Below the pieces are notes generated by a model, which was not told where the DNA came from, searched no databases, and worked only from the letters and a program-made list of their open reading frames with translations. This document shows positions 47,101 to 57,629 of a stretch of 64,000 bases of DNA, piece by piece (within the stretch, counting starts at the first letter, position 1; each line of letters begins with the position of its first letter). Made by a program: the position numbers and the translations under genes. Source of the DNA: Kingdonia uniflora (Eukaryota; Streptophyta; Magnoliopsida; Ranunculales; Circaeasteraceae); NCBI GenBank assembly GCA_014058105.1, contig JACGCM010000658.1:248001-312000 (forward strand), given 5' to 3'.

Positions 47101-50100
47101 TTGCTGAAGATATGATTGTCTCCCTGTTATGTATTAATTATGAAAAGAGCAAGCTTTATTTTGTAGGAGTTAGTCTTCTATTGAGTGAAGATAGGTTGTC
47201 TCCCTGTGAAGTACTCAAGGCTCCTTCTTATAACTCTCTCTCTCTCTCTTATCAAAACTACATGTGTTGAAAGCTAAGGACTAACTTCCTCTTGTAGAGA
47301 ACCTGTATCTCAGAGTTAGCCTCATGGAAAAGTAAGTTTTTCTCCTATGCAGGTAGGCTCACTCAAATTAGAGTTGATCTATCTAGCATGCAGGTTTATT
47401 GGAGTCCGTGTTTTATCCTTCCCCAATTTACTATCAAAACTCTCACTAGTATTTGTAAAATATTCCTTGACTGACTTGGAAGACAAGGCTGCCATGGTTA
47501 GTTGGTTCAATGCGTGTTACCCTTTTGGTGAAGGAGGCTTGAGTATTTTAGATTTTAAGAACTCGAACATTGCTGCTAATGTTAGATATGTCTGGTAGAG
47601 ATACTTTATGGTATAAATGGGTTATTCGTAATCTTATTAAAAATAAGAACTTCTTGACTATGAAGATCCCTGCAGATTGTTCCTGGGTTTGGAGAAATGT
47701 GTTAAAGACTAGGAGCATTTCTGAGAAAATTATTGTGTATACCATTGGCAAGGGTAGAGAGACCAAATTTTGGCATGATCCCTCGCACCCTTTGGGGATT
47801 TTGCTTGAAAGTTTGAAGAGCACTTCAGGTACGATTCTACACTCTTTTTAGATGCTCCTGTTGCTAACATTATTGCCCATGGTGCTTGGTCTCCTCCTGA
47901 GAATGCCAAATACCCACTCCCTCAAGTGTAGGCTGGTTTGGAGGAAGTTGAACTTGATGGAGATAGTAATGACCAGGCTCATTGGTCTATTGCTCCATCT
48001 GGGGACTATTCCCTTAAAAAGTTGTTATAATCATATTAGACACATTAACCAAACTGTTTTTTGGCACCCAGGTCTAGTTCAAAGATAACATAACTTGCCA
48101 TAGTTTTATCTCTTGGTTAGCTTTGTGGGGTGTTCTTACAACCCAAGACAAAATGCTTAAATGGGGTATTGTTAATAGATCTGTGTGTGTTTTGTGTTGG
48201 AACTCTTGTGAAAATGAGGAACACATTTTTTCTTCTCTTGTGATTATTCTGTCCAGATTTGGAGTAAACTTTTTTTTATGAGCATAAATAGAGTAGTGGG
48301 AACTTGTGCTGAAGAGCTGCAGTAGTGCATTAACTACACAGAAGGAGTTATTATGAAAGGGAAGATCTTCAAACTTATCTTCAATTGTTTCATTTGCTAT
48401 AATACGGAGTGAGAGAAGTGCAATAATATTTGAAGAAACTGCCTCTACTATTGATATTATCTTTAATAAGATTATTACCACTGTTAAATTAAAGTTAAGG
48501 TACTCTACTGTTGAGTTGATTAATAACAGTGAAGACATTCTTATTAAAGATATTTGGTTGTTGCAGGTTAAGTGGATTGTGAAGAAAGTGGTATAGTGCT
48601 CTTGGTTGAAGCCTGAGCTCAACAATACCAAACTGGACACAGATGGATCTCTTACCAATATGGGTGGGTTTGGACTTTGGAGCTATCTTACGATACCGTG
48701 TTGGAAAAGCCATACATGCTTGTGAAGGGAGAGTTTATCCTAAGACCATAATTGGGCATGAGTTACAAGCTATTGACAAAAGTTTGGAATTGGCACTGAA
48801 AACTATACATTAAAATAATTGAGTTAGACGGTGATTCTGCTAGTGTTGTGCAAATAATACTGGCCCCAAAGCTGCTCCTTGGGAGTGTAAGGAGATTGCA
48901 AAGAAACATTAAGAGGAAAGCAGCTTTACTTGAATTTTTCAAGATTGAACATCAGTTTAGAGAATGTAACAGAGCTCCTGACAACATTGCTGACCATCTT
49001 GTGGAGATGGGCTATGAAGAATTTGATCCTAACGCCTTCACTTTTGAGCTTAAGAGGATTTTGAATGAAGATGCTAGTGGGAAAGCATACTATAGGACTC
49101 AGTGTTGATTGCATTCTTCCTTCCTCTTGTTTTCTTTTTTTATGTTTAGGCTCTCTGACTGCCCTTGCGGTCTTATGCTCTTGTGGTAGTAGAGTTGTCC
49201 CCATTTCTGTTCCCCATTCTTTTTTAATATAAGCTCAAATTAAATAAATAAATGAAGTTGACCATGTTATTGGGATCTGAACCAGGCCAAGAGAATTCCA
49301 CAAATAAGAGAAAAATAAAAACAGAATAGTGAGAACTTCATACATAGAAAGCCCTGAAAAGTGAGTCTTTAAGATAGTCAACAGTGACCAACAAAGTCCC
49401 ATAGATTTTATATCATCTCAAGAATTCTAAAGATCATAATGACGTAAACACGAATACTACATACAATTCTCCTTGAAAGGGACGGGGCCCCAGTGAAGAG
49501 GCTAAATACAAAAACATTTAGTTACAAGCCCATTACAGAATCTGGAATACAATTGCAATAAAATACTAATCCTCTCGCGATCTCCCAGTTAAGAAAATCA
49601 CATATTAAGCTAGATAACGAAGATAAAGACGCTAATTTTGGAGAAGGCAATCTTCTTTTACAGTGAAAAGAAGTAGATAAACATGTCAAAACAATCTATT
49701 AAGCATCATAATTTGACAAAATCATATTCCCTAACTCTGGGGTTTATGTTTCTTAAAAATGGAGGTTGAACTCCAATAATAAATTCTGGTTTCCAGATAC
49801 AAGAGTCTCGGTCTTGTGTATGCACCTTCATTTGTTACTTATATGAACATAAACCCGAGATTCACAAGATCTTTAGGTTCTTCTTGAGAAACAAAGTTGA
49901 CGAAGAGCGATCACAAGGTGTAAAGTTCCCCAGTAGATAGAAAGGAACAAATTTATATTTTTTATTTTTTACCAATGACACGGTCAGACTAATAGAAGGG
50001 GAGGTATGCTTATGAGAAGGATAATAGTAGATGAGTATTACTTATTATAGAATGTGTTGGTTTAAGAAGAACCATCCGGAAAATAGAAGAAAAGCTCATA

Positions 50101-51986
50101 ACAATTTAAAATTGGGAAGTACAAGAAGAAAAACTATGTACCGAATAATTTTCTGAGGTGTAAAGTTAGACTCCCACAGATGGTTCGCAATAACACCTTT
50201 CCAGGAAGCTCTAAATCGAGTAAGCCACTCAGACTTGTCCGCATCTGAATCTGACGAGAATCCAGCAGATCCAACCAAAATCAAGTGAGAGACGTGCTCA
50301 GGATGCTGAAACACAAAATATCCATTATCAAAGATGATAAGAAGGGCATAGAAACTTGCTCATAGCATTAGCTCCACGGAAAAAAAAACTTACCTTGAGA
50401 GCGTACTTGGCAGCAACATATCCTCCAAAAGAATGACCAAGTAAAATGAACTTGCTAAGATTTTTTGCCTTTCGCCATTCCTCAAAGGAATCGATAAACC
50501 ATGCCTCGGTTTCTGTGAAAACAAGTGGGACATTTATCTATAAAACTGCACTGTAATTCTAAAGTGTACAAAGTTTCCATCTACAAGAATCATTTTAGAA
50601 CTCTATCTAAAAGGTATTTACTGGTCCAATGTGTAGAAGGCATGTACAAAAAAGTGTTACAGGCCAATCTTCTTCCAAATGTTTTTAGGGAACTTTTTGG
50701 ATACATAATTCATAAAGATGGTTTTAGCATTTCTCCTTATGGCCTTATGTCTAAACTAGCTTACGGATTTATGCCATAAATTTTACCTTATTCCAATATT
50801 CTTAATTTGAAAGCTCACCTTCCTATTCTCTCACTAAAATCTTTGCATCTATCTTATCATTGTCATCATCTCAAGAAATTTTCCCGTTGTTTTCAAAACC
50901 ATAGGTGTTTCCTTATATGATAACAAATGGGTTGAACTAAATCGAACAACTACATACATAAAAGAGAAATCATGGCATAAGTAATACGTGTTAAGATGAC
51001 CAACCTTCTGTGCTTTTGCATGTAAAGTCCGGCCTGCTCGACCCACCCCAACTGTATAAGAGAGAACGTAATGTCAATTGATATGCAACTTAACTAAAAT
51101 GTCTAAAATAAACGACTAATGAATTACCAAAGTAAGGTCACTCACCCAAGCTGATCAACCGCAATTACTCTAAACCGACTAGCAAGAGCATCAAAGTTTC
51201 GGAAAAAGAACCCTTGAGAAGCACCGTACCCATGAACCATAACAAGAGTCGGAGAATCATCCTTGCTGTCAAATGTAACAGTATTGATAAACCTAGGTTC
51301 ATCACTTTTAGACCGAAACCACCTCACATTAGATCCAGGGGGGTGTGATCCTATATTAACCTGTTCTTGAACATATGGAGTCCTGCAAACCAAAAAGAAC
51401 AACTTATCAGTCTCGCCACCTCAATTTCCATCAGAGATCACTAACATTAATAAACTAAAAATGGTCTTTTGGTATTAGTAGTTATTGTGATACTCATAAC
51501 AAAACCAACAACAAATGAGAATTCGGACAATTTCGCAGAAACAAAAAAAAAATCAACTAATATGATTTTATTTAGAGAATAAAATCCACAATTTGACGAA
51601 TACTAAGTTGTTGACACAAAATTAGTAAAAATTGAGCAAATGAAAACAGGATTTCACAGCGTAATTAGCCGGAAAATCAAAACCTTCAATTGAAACATGT
51701 TTTGCAAATTCACATACTTGAAAACATCAATTTCGATACAAAGAATTAGGGTTTGGGAGAATGATTACTTGATAGTGGAGAGAAGGCGCTTCTCAGCAGC
51801 GATAATGTGATCGGTTGAAGTAGGAATCCATCGAAGAATCGAGGGCCAGTTCCACCTCGATCTAGAAGTCGCATCAGTAGTAGCACTAGAAGAAGTAGAT
51901 GATGCCACGTTGGCCTTATTGAGCTCCTCCGCCATGTTTAATGAAGTTGAGAAGCGCTTGATTGAGGTCGATGATCGTTTGATCAT
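35184..51986 (-). CDS. CGI58: CGI-58/ABHD5-type alpha/beta hydrolase (lysophosphatidate acyltransferase-like)
   Basis: Lipid-homeostasis hydrolase; Arabidopsis At4g24160 has lysophosphatidic acid acyltransferase and lipase activity in vitro and its loss causes lipid droplets in leaves. Nine exons on the minus strand: 51986-51769, 51382-51146, 51051-51005, 50512-50394, 50305-50142, 40503-40394, 40316-40217, 36261-36138, 35309-35184. All junctions are AG/GT with consistent phases, giving 414 residues. Visible motifs: SILRWIPTSTDHIIAAEKRL, VMVHGYGASQGFFFRNFDAL, DQLGWGGSSRPDFTC, nucleophile elbow LLGHSFGGYVAAKYALK, HPEHVSHLILVGSAGFS, YHTLAAKASGELCLKYIFSF, VPTTFIYGFQDWMNYQGA, and the HX4D motif HFVFID near the C-terminus. 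ATG 51986 gives a short Ser/Arg-rich leader; an internal ATG at 51935 (MAEELN) is the alternative. Introns 5 (9.6 kb) and 7 (3.9 kb) are filled with transposons. Confidence 0.95.
35310..36137 (-). other. CGI-58 intron 8 with CA/CT-rich start
   Basis: The donor is weak (GTTTCT) and is followed on the minus strand by CTCTCTCTTACTCACACACAC, then mixed CA/CG dinucleotides (plus strand 36080-36130). The rest is AT-rich without a gene. Confidence 0.6.
36490..36755 (-). repeat. 3' LTR of small LTR element 3
   Basis: Direct repeat of 38406-38701; the TG terminus is mutated to CG and the inner border is approximate. Confidence 0.7.
38406..38701 (-). repeat. 5' LTR of small LTR element 3
   Basis: About 296 bp; the minus strand starts TGTTTAGTAGG and its inner end lies beside the primer binding site at 38387-38399. 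Confidence 0.75.
38912..39936. mobile_element. PIF/Harbinger element (1.0 kb) with ORF1 remnant
   Basis: The left end (CTTCCAACAACCACAATATG) and right end (reverse complement CTCCAACAACCACAGTATG) are inverted repeats that continue for about 50 bp (GGGTATGTGATTNACCATAC). Flanks are TTA at 38909-38911 and 39937-39939. The right half shares GAACTGTTCAGCGCCTAGGC and neighbouring blocks with the MITE at 24393-24766. It carries part of the Myb/SANT-like ORF1 but no transposase. Confidence 0.88.
39060..39477 (-). pseudogene. Harbinger ORF1 (Myb/SANT-like) remnant
   Basis: On the minus strand it starts MNNQYPYNPYSQS at 39477, then after a frameshift reads SPNYFTPPHSFSAPPNVV and TTWTELEDQTFAKFWIAHSQ with the Trp-rich SANT pattern, and YQGTIGMKNCT. 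This is the DNA-binding partner protein that plant PIF/Harbinger elements encode beside the DDE transposase (often annotated as glutathione S-transferase T3-like). It is truncated and frameshifted. Confidence 0.8.
39940..40216 (-). other. CGI-58 intron 7 remainder
   Basis: Short AT-rich piece between the Harbinger element and exon 7; nothing recognised. Confidence 0.5.
40580..40855. repeat. Two-copy tandem repeat (about 141 bp unit)
   Basis: GTGATAAA followed by TTATAAAA...GTTNTAATANCC(A/G)ACA(T/C)GGAAAGAA recurs at 40580 and 40721. It lies between CGI-58 exon 6 and the 235-bp array. Confidence 0.65.
40864..41567 (+). repeat. Three-copy tandem repeat (about 235 bp unit) at LINE 5' end
   Basis: ATCATCTTGTTATCACGC starts units at 40864, 41096 and 41336. 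Each unit holds CATGANGAATCTCATAATTTT and CCCATTTTAAGAAAAACAC, and ends GAATGNGCGAACCAAT. The last unit runs straight into the LINE ORF1-like frame (MPILKKKTLRNTSIDARIKL at 41450); the first two encode the same start in broken form. Confidence 0.88.
41450..42860 (+). pseudogene. LINE ORF1 (DUF4283 plus zinc knuckle), broken
   Basis: It begins near MPILKKKTLRNTS, continues through PTPIKSWASLLAAPL (about 42010) and, past a TAG at 42134, the DUF4283-like EQYLVGCIVGKKLAYHFV. After frameshifts it reads EREPTNLNSIPIWAIL (about 42400) and the knuckle PLRCSHCNIFGRSLEQC at about 42670-42720 (CX2CX4H form with Arg where one ligand is expected nearby). ORF1 proteins of plant LINEs bind the element RNA. 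Inactive here. Confidence 0.78.
43057..43713. mobile_element. MITE with CCAAGGTAGT termini inside the LINE
   Basis: CCAAGGTAGT (43057-43066) and ACTACCTTGG (43704-43713) are perfect inverted repeats; next to them both arms are rich in GCGATGCGAC-type motifs (GCATCGCATC left, GTCGCATCGCAAC right). No ORF. No clear target duplication. It interrupts the LINE between its ORF1 and ORF2 parts. Confidence 0.75.
43351..43400. repeat. GAGAAAC minisatellite
   Basis: Five consecutive copies of a 7-bp GAGAAAC unit, preceded by two GAGATAT variants, within the MITE. Confidence 0.9.
45180..49108 (+). pseudogene. LINE ORF2 (APE, RT, zf-RVT, RNase H), broken
   Basis: Traces in order: GDYNSIMNSQEKVGGRLSNQ (endonuclease, 45525); TILILVPKIDSPKSLCEFRSI (RT motif, 46537-46600); CFAEDMIVSLL at about 47097, where the catalytic Y/FADD box reads FAED; ISWLALWGVLTTQDKMLKWG then CVLCWNSCENEEHIFS (zf-RVT, 48105-48230); KLDTDGSLTNMGGFG (RNase H start, 48632) and ECNRAPDNIADHLVEMGYEE (RNase H end, 48963-49022). 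More than a dozen stops and several frameshifts. Intact plant ORF2 is about 1300 residues. Confidence 0.82.
49261..50141 (-). other. CGI-58 intron 5 remainder, no gene seen
   Basis: AT-rich sequence between the LINE tail and CGI-58 exon 5. No coding or repeat structure recognised. Confidence 0.5.
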
Positions 51987-52795
51987 TAGAGAGAAAAAAG
52001 TTGGTAATTGTTTGTTTGTATCGTACAATGTCGGTTTATGAGTTTGATCCGAAACAGACTTCACAATGAAGGGCGTAACAGAGAAATAACATTCACTGGT
52101 ATTACGTAGAGCTCAAGTTTTTAGATAGAAAGCTTCTGCCACGAACTTTCGCACGTCCATCGCTCAAAGCCGCCGAGCTGATGTCCGCTATGACGTACAT
52201 GAAAAAGGTTGAATTCCACTCGTTAATGACTTTTTGACTTTCATATACGATTAGTGTTTCAAAACTCAAAACTCAAAACTCAAAACTCAATTAGTTGTGA
52301 ACAAAGGTAAGGTGTAAGAGTGTAAGTTCGTAGCTTGAATGACTGTTACACCAAATGTACTTGTGACACAAATATAACATCAGAGAATATAAATTGACAC
52401 AGGTTTTAGCGTGAAAATCTCTGAACAGATAAAAACCACGACCTCATTATAAGAATTTAGTAAAATAACTTTATTGTTTGAGATTGATATATCTAGACTA
52501 CAATTTGAGATCTCTTTAGCTGGGAAATCTTGGTCCTTTCTTCTTTGTTTCTCATCCCTGTTATAGACATCGTCCTCAGTTTATTTTCGTGTGTTAGCAC
52601 GTTCCCCTGAAAGAATGGAAAATGAGAGTTGTAATAGCTTATTTTGTACCTCGGACTCAAAGCTTCATCCTCGACCTCGTTAGCATACAAGAAATACTAC
52701 TAAATACATATTCAATATTCCTCAGTTCGAGTCATCGCTTTCGATCTCCACTTCTGCAGTTCAATGTACGCAATTGTACAATCATCAATAGAGCC
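51987..52795. promoter_or_regulatory. CGI-58 upstream region with repeat-derived sequence
   Basis: Contains the presumed CGI-58 promoter and 5' UTR (frame open upstream to about 52064 without a known domain), a TCAAAAC minisatellite (52259-52290), and from about 52380 a stretch (GTGAAAATC...AAAAACCACGACCTC) resembling 58350-58410, which looks like LTR-element debris. Confidence 0.45.
52259..52290. repeat. TCAAAAC minisatellite
   Basis: Four copies of a 7-bp AAAACTC/TCAAAAC unit about 0.3 kb upstream of the CGI-58 start. Confidence 0.88.
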
Positions 52796-53183
52796 GTTGT
52801 ACAACAACAGAGGTCAGGACGTTACATCATTTGGTCAAAGAGTATCTTACATCTACTTTGTAACGTCCACCATTAAGAATATTAATGGTCGTCAAACGGT
52901 CATATGACGAGACCTATAAATAGGACCAGAAAACTACAGATTAAGGACAAACAATTCAATACAGAAGAATCCCTACTCCAAAACTTTATAGATTCAGAGT
53001 GCTCATTGTAATAGTTAACATTCTCAATAACATCTCTCTTTTTATAATATCCTCAAAAGAAGTCATAGTTTTTAACCTATTCAAAGGTTTTTTACGCTAA
53101 ACTTTTGTATTAGTTATTATTAGCGTTCTGATTGCATCTGGTGTAAAGGCTAAGTCCGGATCCTGGAATTAGGTTATTATATC
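52796..53183 (+). repeat. Probable 5' LTR of the Tat gypsy element
   Basis: A TATA box (CCTATAAATAGGA) at 52912 is followed by leader sequence up to a primer-binding-site-like TGGCGCCGTCTGTGGG at 53184. The left end (TGTACAACAACAG) is a guess because no second LTR copy exists here to compare. Confidence 0.5.
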
Positions 53184-53199
53184 TGGCGCCGTCTGTGGG
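53184..53199 (+). other. Gypsy primer binding site
   Basis: TGGCGCCGTCTGTGGG, the form typically found after the 5' LTR of plant Tat-lineage gypsy elements. Confidence 0.75.
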
Positions 53200-53252
53200 A
53201 ATTAAAGTTCTCAAACCCATTGTCTAAAAAATTACTGATCATCATCTTTCAG

Positions 53253-54600
53253 AATGTCACCTCCAGTTCAGAGCATGCCAATAATTCAAACAGAAGAAAA
53301 TGCTGCGCTAACAGATCTGCAGGCCACCTTAAATTATAAAATAGAAAAATTTATTGCTTTGGAGTAACAGTTGGCGAGTGTACAAGACGCACCGAAGGTT
53401 CTACAGGGTCAGTAAGTCGCTACCCAGAAGAACAAAGCCTTGCAACCTGAAGGCTCGCAAATTTCCGTTCACGACAGAATATGACCTCCTCCAAAAGGTA
53501 ATCACGTAGGAGGTGCGCTTCGATCTAACCATCATCAACAGGAAATGGAACCCAACCCGATTCAGGATGCCCACCAGGAAGTAGATGGCGGCACAGCGGG
53601 AGTCAGACAGATTGAAAATCCACCTCGAAGAGTTTGAGTTCCAGTAAAAGAAAGTCTAAGTAAAGGGAGTGGCGACCATAATCTTGGAGAGGGACGCGTC
53701 ACCCGCCCCATCACCGCAGTTCGACAATACATGACCCATGAACATGTCGAGAGGCGAATCAAAGAAATGCTCGAATCTCAGACTCTGACTAAAGGAATCC
53801 ACAACAGATTATAGAAAAGCCCGATCGCACATGAGCTATTAGATGGCAATTTCCCCACCGGGTTCCATACTCCGAAGATCTGCAAATACAAAGGAACAGA
53901 TCCAGTAGAGCACGTCCAAGAGTTTCAGGATGCTTTAGGCCTACATTTCACATCCAACCACATTCTCTGTCGGCTTTTCCCTACCAGCTTGTCCGGAGAA
54001 CCTCTACGATGGTTCTACACACTACCTGAAGGATCCATCATAACTTTTGAACAGCTGTAAGAACTCTTCGTCAAGAATTACTCGCACAATAGAGACAAAG
54101 AAGAGAATCTATACTCCATCTTCATTCTTAAGCAGATGTCAGGCGAGAAGCTCGAGACGTTCACTAAGAAGTTCTTGGAGTTGGCTCAAAAAGTAGATCG
54201 ACTCGAGCAGAAGATTACCATTTCGGCTTTTACCTATGCACTACTTGTTGATGGAAGGGCGAATGAATACCTCGTCCTTAACAAACCAACAACTCTGGAA
54301 GACATGATCGAAAAGGTCAGCGGTTATATCGATCTGGAAAGAATGGTGTCTGACAGACAAAAACCTTAGAAGTCAACATTAACAGCTTGAGATCAGTCAG
54401 CCAGCCAGGACTATAATCGTACTGCCAATAAGGGAAGAGACAGGAAATAGACAAAATCTAAAGATGAGCGACCTCGAAAGGGGAATAACTTGCCCAAGCC
54501 CTGCCTTTCCAAGATGAATGTGACTATAGCCAGTATTTATCCTATACTTCAGAAGGATCGTTTCTTCTGCAATGCACAATATCTCTAACCCATTAAGAAC
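53253..54600 (+). pseudogene. Gypsy gag, with stops
   Basis: It starts MSPPVQSMPIIQTEEN at 53253. The Retrotrans_gag domain spans about 53850-54360: KICKYKGTDPVEHVQEFQDA, PTSLSGEPLRWFYTLPEGS, then EKLETFTKKFLELAQKV. Several stops interrupt it (for example at 53365, 53413, 54058 and 54367), many at positions where Gln is expected. It is the capsid-like protein of the element. Confidence 0.82.
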
Positions 54601-54659
54601 AAACTATATTGCATTCACCATAAGGTCAGACATCATGAAACAAAATACTACTTTGCCTT

Positions 54660-55790
54660 ACAGCAATTGTTAGAGTATATCTTCGCTGATGGACGAATAC
54701 ATGAGTACATTGTAGACGTCAAAAGCTACAGAAATGGGAGTTACGAACTTCCTATAGATGTCGTACAAATCGAAGAGCCGGCAGGAGAAAAACACTTATA
54801 CCATATGTCGCTCTGTCACTTCGTTGAGACTCAAATTGTCAACCAATCGAACAAAACTAAGAGAAGACGGGCCAACCAATGTCATGACCTATCCATGAAA
54901 GACAAAGAAGCTCATTTACTTCCCATTTCCAGCTCTCGACGAACAACAATTTCTTTCGACGACTGTGATGTTCATCATATCAACTATCCTCACTATGATG
55001 CTTTGGTGATCATGCTAAAAATACGAAATATGGTACTTCACATGATGATGATAGATACTGGGAGTACTATCAAATTACTTTTTTAAAGCATGATTAATCA
55101 GATGGGACTGGCCGACAAAGTATAACCCAGTGACATTGATATCTATAGATTCAACGGATCTAAAGAAGAATGTGTAGGAAAAATCATACTTCCTATCACG
55201 ACAGGACCTGTGATACTCAACATTTTCTTTTATGTTATCAATACGAAATCCCGTTATTTGGGTATAATGGGGTGCTGTTGGTTACACAATATGCGAGCCA
55301 TTCCATCCACCTATTATTTGGTGTTGTGATTTGAGTAGAATGACAGCGTATACGAGATTAAAGGAAGTCAGAAGCTCGCTCAAGCATATAAAAATTCTAT
55401 CGTCATTATTCTAGAATCCTCAGAGCCACACACAGCTCGCATAGTAATTATAGAAAACAACAGGAAAAGTTACAAAAAACTATACTCTACAGAAAACCAA
55501 CTGCAAGTGCAGAAATAACAGAGTATGTCGAAATCAGTGGCAAAAAGCGAGGAACATACATTGGTACTCTTTTGCCAACAATAGAATGAGATATCCTCAT
55601 TCAGTTCCTCAAAGACAACTGTGATGTATTCGCTTGGACATTTTACGAAATGTCAGGTATTGATTCCAATCTAGCTTGCCACAAGCTCAATTTAAACGAC
55701 AAAGCTAAACTGTCAAACAGAAGCAGAAGACCTTAGCACCGAGACTCTGAGAAGAAGTAAATAAAGAGATCGATAAACTTATCGAAGTTG
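54660..55790 (+). pseudogene. Gypsy protease region, with stops
   Basis: The aspartic protease active-site box appears as MMIDTGSTIKLLF near 55047-55085, immediately followed by a TAA. Downstream KSRYLGIMGCCWLHNMRAIPS (55246-55308) matches the conserved protease C-terminal box of Tat elements. The linker to RT is broken. Confidence 0.75.
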
Positions 55791-55792
55791 GC

Positions 55793-57415
55793 TTGATCAG
55801 AAAGGCCAATTACCCAGAATGGATCTCGAATATTATGGCAATCCCAAAGAAGAACGATAAGATCAAAGTGTGCATGGATTTTACGAACCTCAATAAACAT
55901 ACTCCAAAGGATAGTTTTCCACTTCCTATTATCAACCATCTGCTCGATTCTATTACGGGACAGGAACTCCTGTCCATGATTGATGTTGCATCAGGATACA
56001 ATCAGATACCTATGCTACCTGATGACCAAGAGAAGATAACTTTCATTACAGAACATGGCTTCTACTGTTATAAGGTCATGCCTTTCAGTCTCAAGAATGC
56101 TAGAGCCACTTATCAATGGTTGATGACACAAATGTTCAAAGATCATCTTAGAAAAATGATAGAAGTCTACATTGATGATATGTTGTGTAAAAGCCTTAAA
56201 AAGGAATACCACATTACAGACTTGCGCACTACCTTCGAAATCTTCCGTTCCTACAAGATGAGACTCAACCCTGAAAAGTACCAGTTCGGGGTCCAGTCAG
56301 GAAATTTATTGGGACATTTAATATGCAAGAGAGGTATAGAAGCTGATCCAGATCGTATTTGCGCTTTACTGTTTATGCCTTCGCCAAAAACAAAGAAAGA
56401 CGTACATAAGTTGGTGGGCAAAATCGCTGTAATAAATCATTTTATTTCGAAGTCTTCAGATCGATATCGATGGTTGTTCAACATTTTACATGAAAGGACA
56501 AGAAAACAGAAGTCTAAAAAGAATCCCGAGATCGAGTGGACAACAGAATGTGAAACAACATTTCAGGAGCTCAAACTTTTCTTGGGATCACCTCCAGTGA
56601 TGAGTACACCTAAAGAAGGGGAAGAACTCACAATATATCTTACGGTTACCGAAGAATCGTTAAGTTCTATCCTCATTCGACTTGATGGGAAGGCAGAAAA
56701 ACCTATCTATTTCATCAGTAAGACTCTCACTCCTGTAGAGTCCCGGTATACCAAGATCGAGAAATGTCTCTTAGCTCTGGTGTACACATCGCAAAAGTTG
56801 AGATAGTATTTTCAAGTACACTCAGTTTGAGTTGTGACAAATGACCCTTTACGAGAGATTTTATCCAAACGGGAAAAATCCAGACGAATACAAACATGGT
56901 CGGTCACGCTTGGCAAACACAACATCCGTTTTGAACTACGACACTTTGAAAAGGGTCAAGCAGTAGCAAATTTCCTCATAGATTTCCCAGTAGAAGATCC
57001 TGACTGGGAAGAAGACAGTACAGATAACAGTGAAGAATACTTCGAAGAAAAGTCAGACTGGATAACTCAAAAGGGATGACGTTTTTTAACTGATGGATCT
57101 TCTGGACCTGCAGGGTTAGGTATCAGAATCGTACTTATCACACCTTTTAATGACAGGATCAAGAAAACAGTTAGGCTCAATTTCAAAGCAGCCAACAATG
57201 ATGCCAAGTATGAAGAAATGATTCACGCTCTAGATATGGCTCTAGAGATTAGAGTTTTTAAATTATCTGTATACACGGACTCATTACTCATTGTGAACCA
57301 TTACATAGAAAAATTCTTGAAGAACAGAAAAATGGTTGACTATACAGCAGCAGTAGCTAACAGAATGAGCAGATTCAAAAGAACTACTATCGAACATTTA
57401 TCGCGCTGAGAAAAT
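55793..57415 (+). pseudogene. Gypsy RT plus two RNase H domains
   Basis: A 337-codon open stretch (55793-56806) carries RT: KVCMDFTNLNKHTPKDSFPLP, FSLKNARATYQWLM, and the catalytic YIDDML (about 56170), both Asp intact. The connected RNase H follows (PIYFISKTLTPVESRYTKIEK, ALVYTSQKLR), closed by a TAG at 56806. After a linker, the archaeal-type RNase H starts LTDGSSGPAGLGI (about 57087), with YTDSLLIVNHY (57272) and SDSLAYL (57427). The RT block alone is remarkably open compared with the rest of the element. Confidence 0.88.
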
Positions 57416-57629
57416 CGACATTCGGACTCTCTCGCATACCTAATAGAAATACTTGGTATGGAAGCGCATTATCTAAAGATTGATGTATCATCCACCCCCA
57501 GCATTAACATCATAAGCTCAAATTATGTCAATACTGGGGGCGTTGAAGAGGACGAAGACGATTGGAGATGACTTTACCTTAAGTATATCGGGACTACAAA
57601 CACATTTGACGGTGAACTCTATACAGATC

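Larger units (their letters stand above)
41336..49260 (+). mobile_element. LINE (non-LTR) element, full domain set but heavily decayed, in CGI-58 intron 5
   Basis: In the plus direction: an ORF1-like region (41450-42860, DUF4283 and CCHC), APE endonuclease trace (GDYNSIMNSQEK at 45524), reverse transcriptase (46380-47600), zf-RVT finger (48180-48240) and RNase H (48640-49100), ending in an A-rich tail (TTAAATAAATAAATGAA near 49235-49255). Many stops and frameshifts. A MITE has inserted at 43057-43713. It runs antisense to CGI-58. Confidence 0.85.

Noticed and set aside
50525..50779. Plus-strand 84-codon frame in CGI-58 intron 3
   Set aside because: It lies in an intron of the minus-strand gene, has no domain and unremarkable composition.
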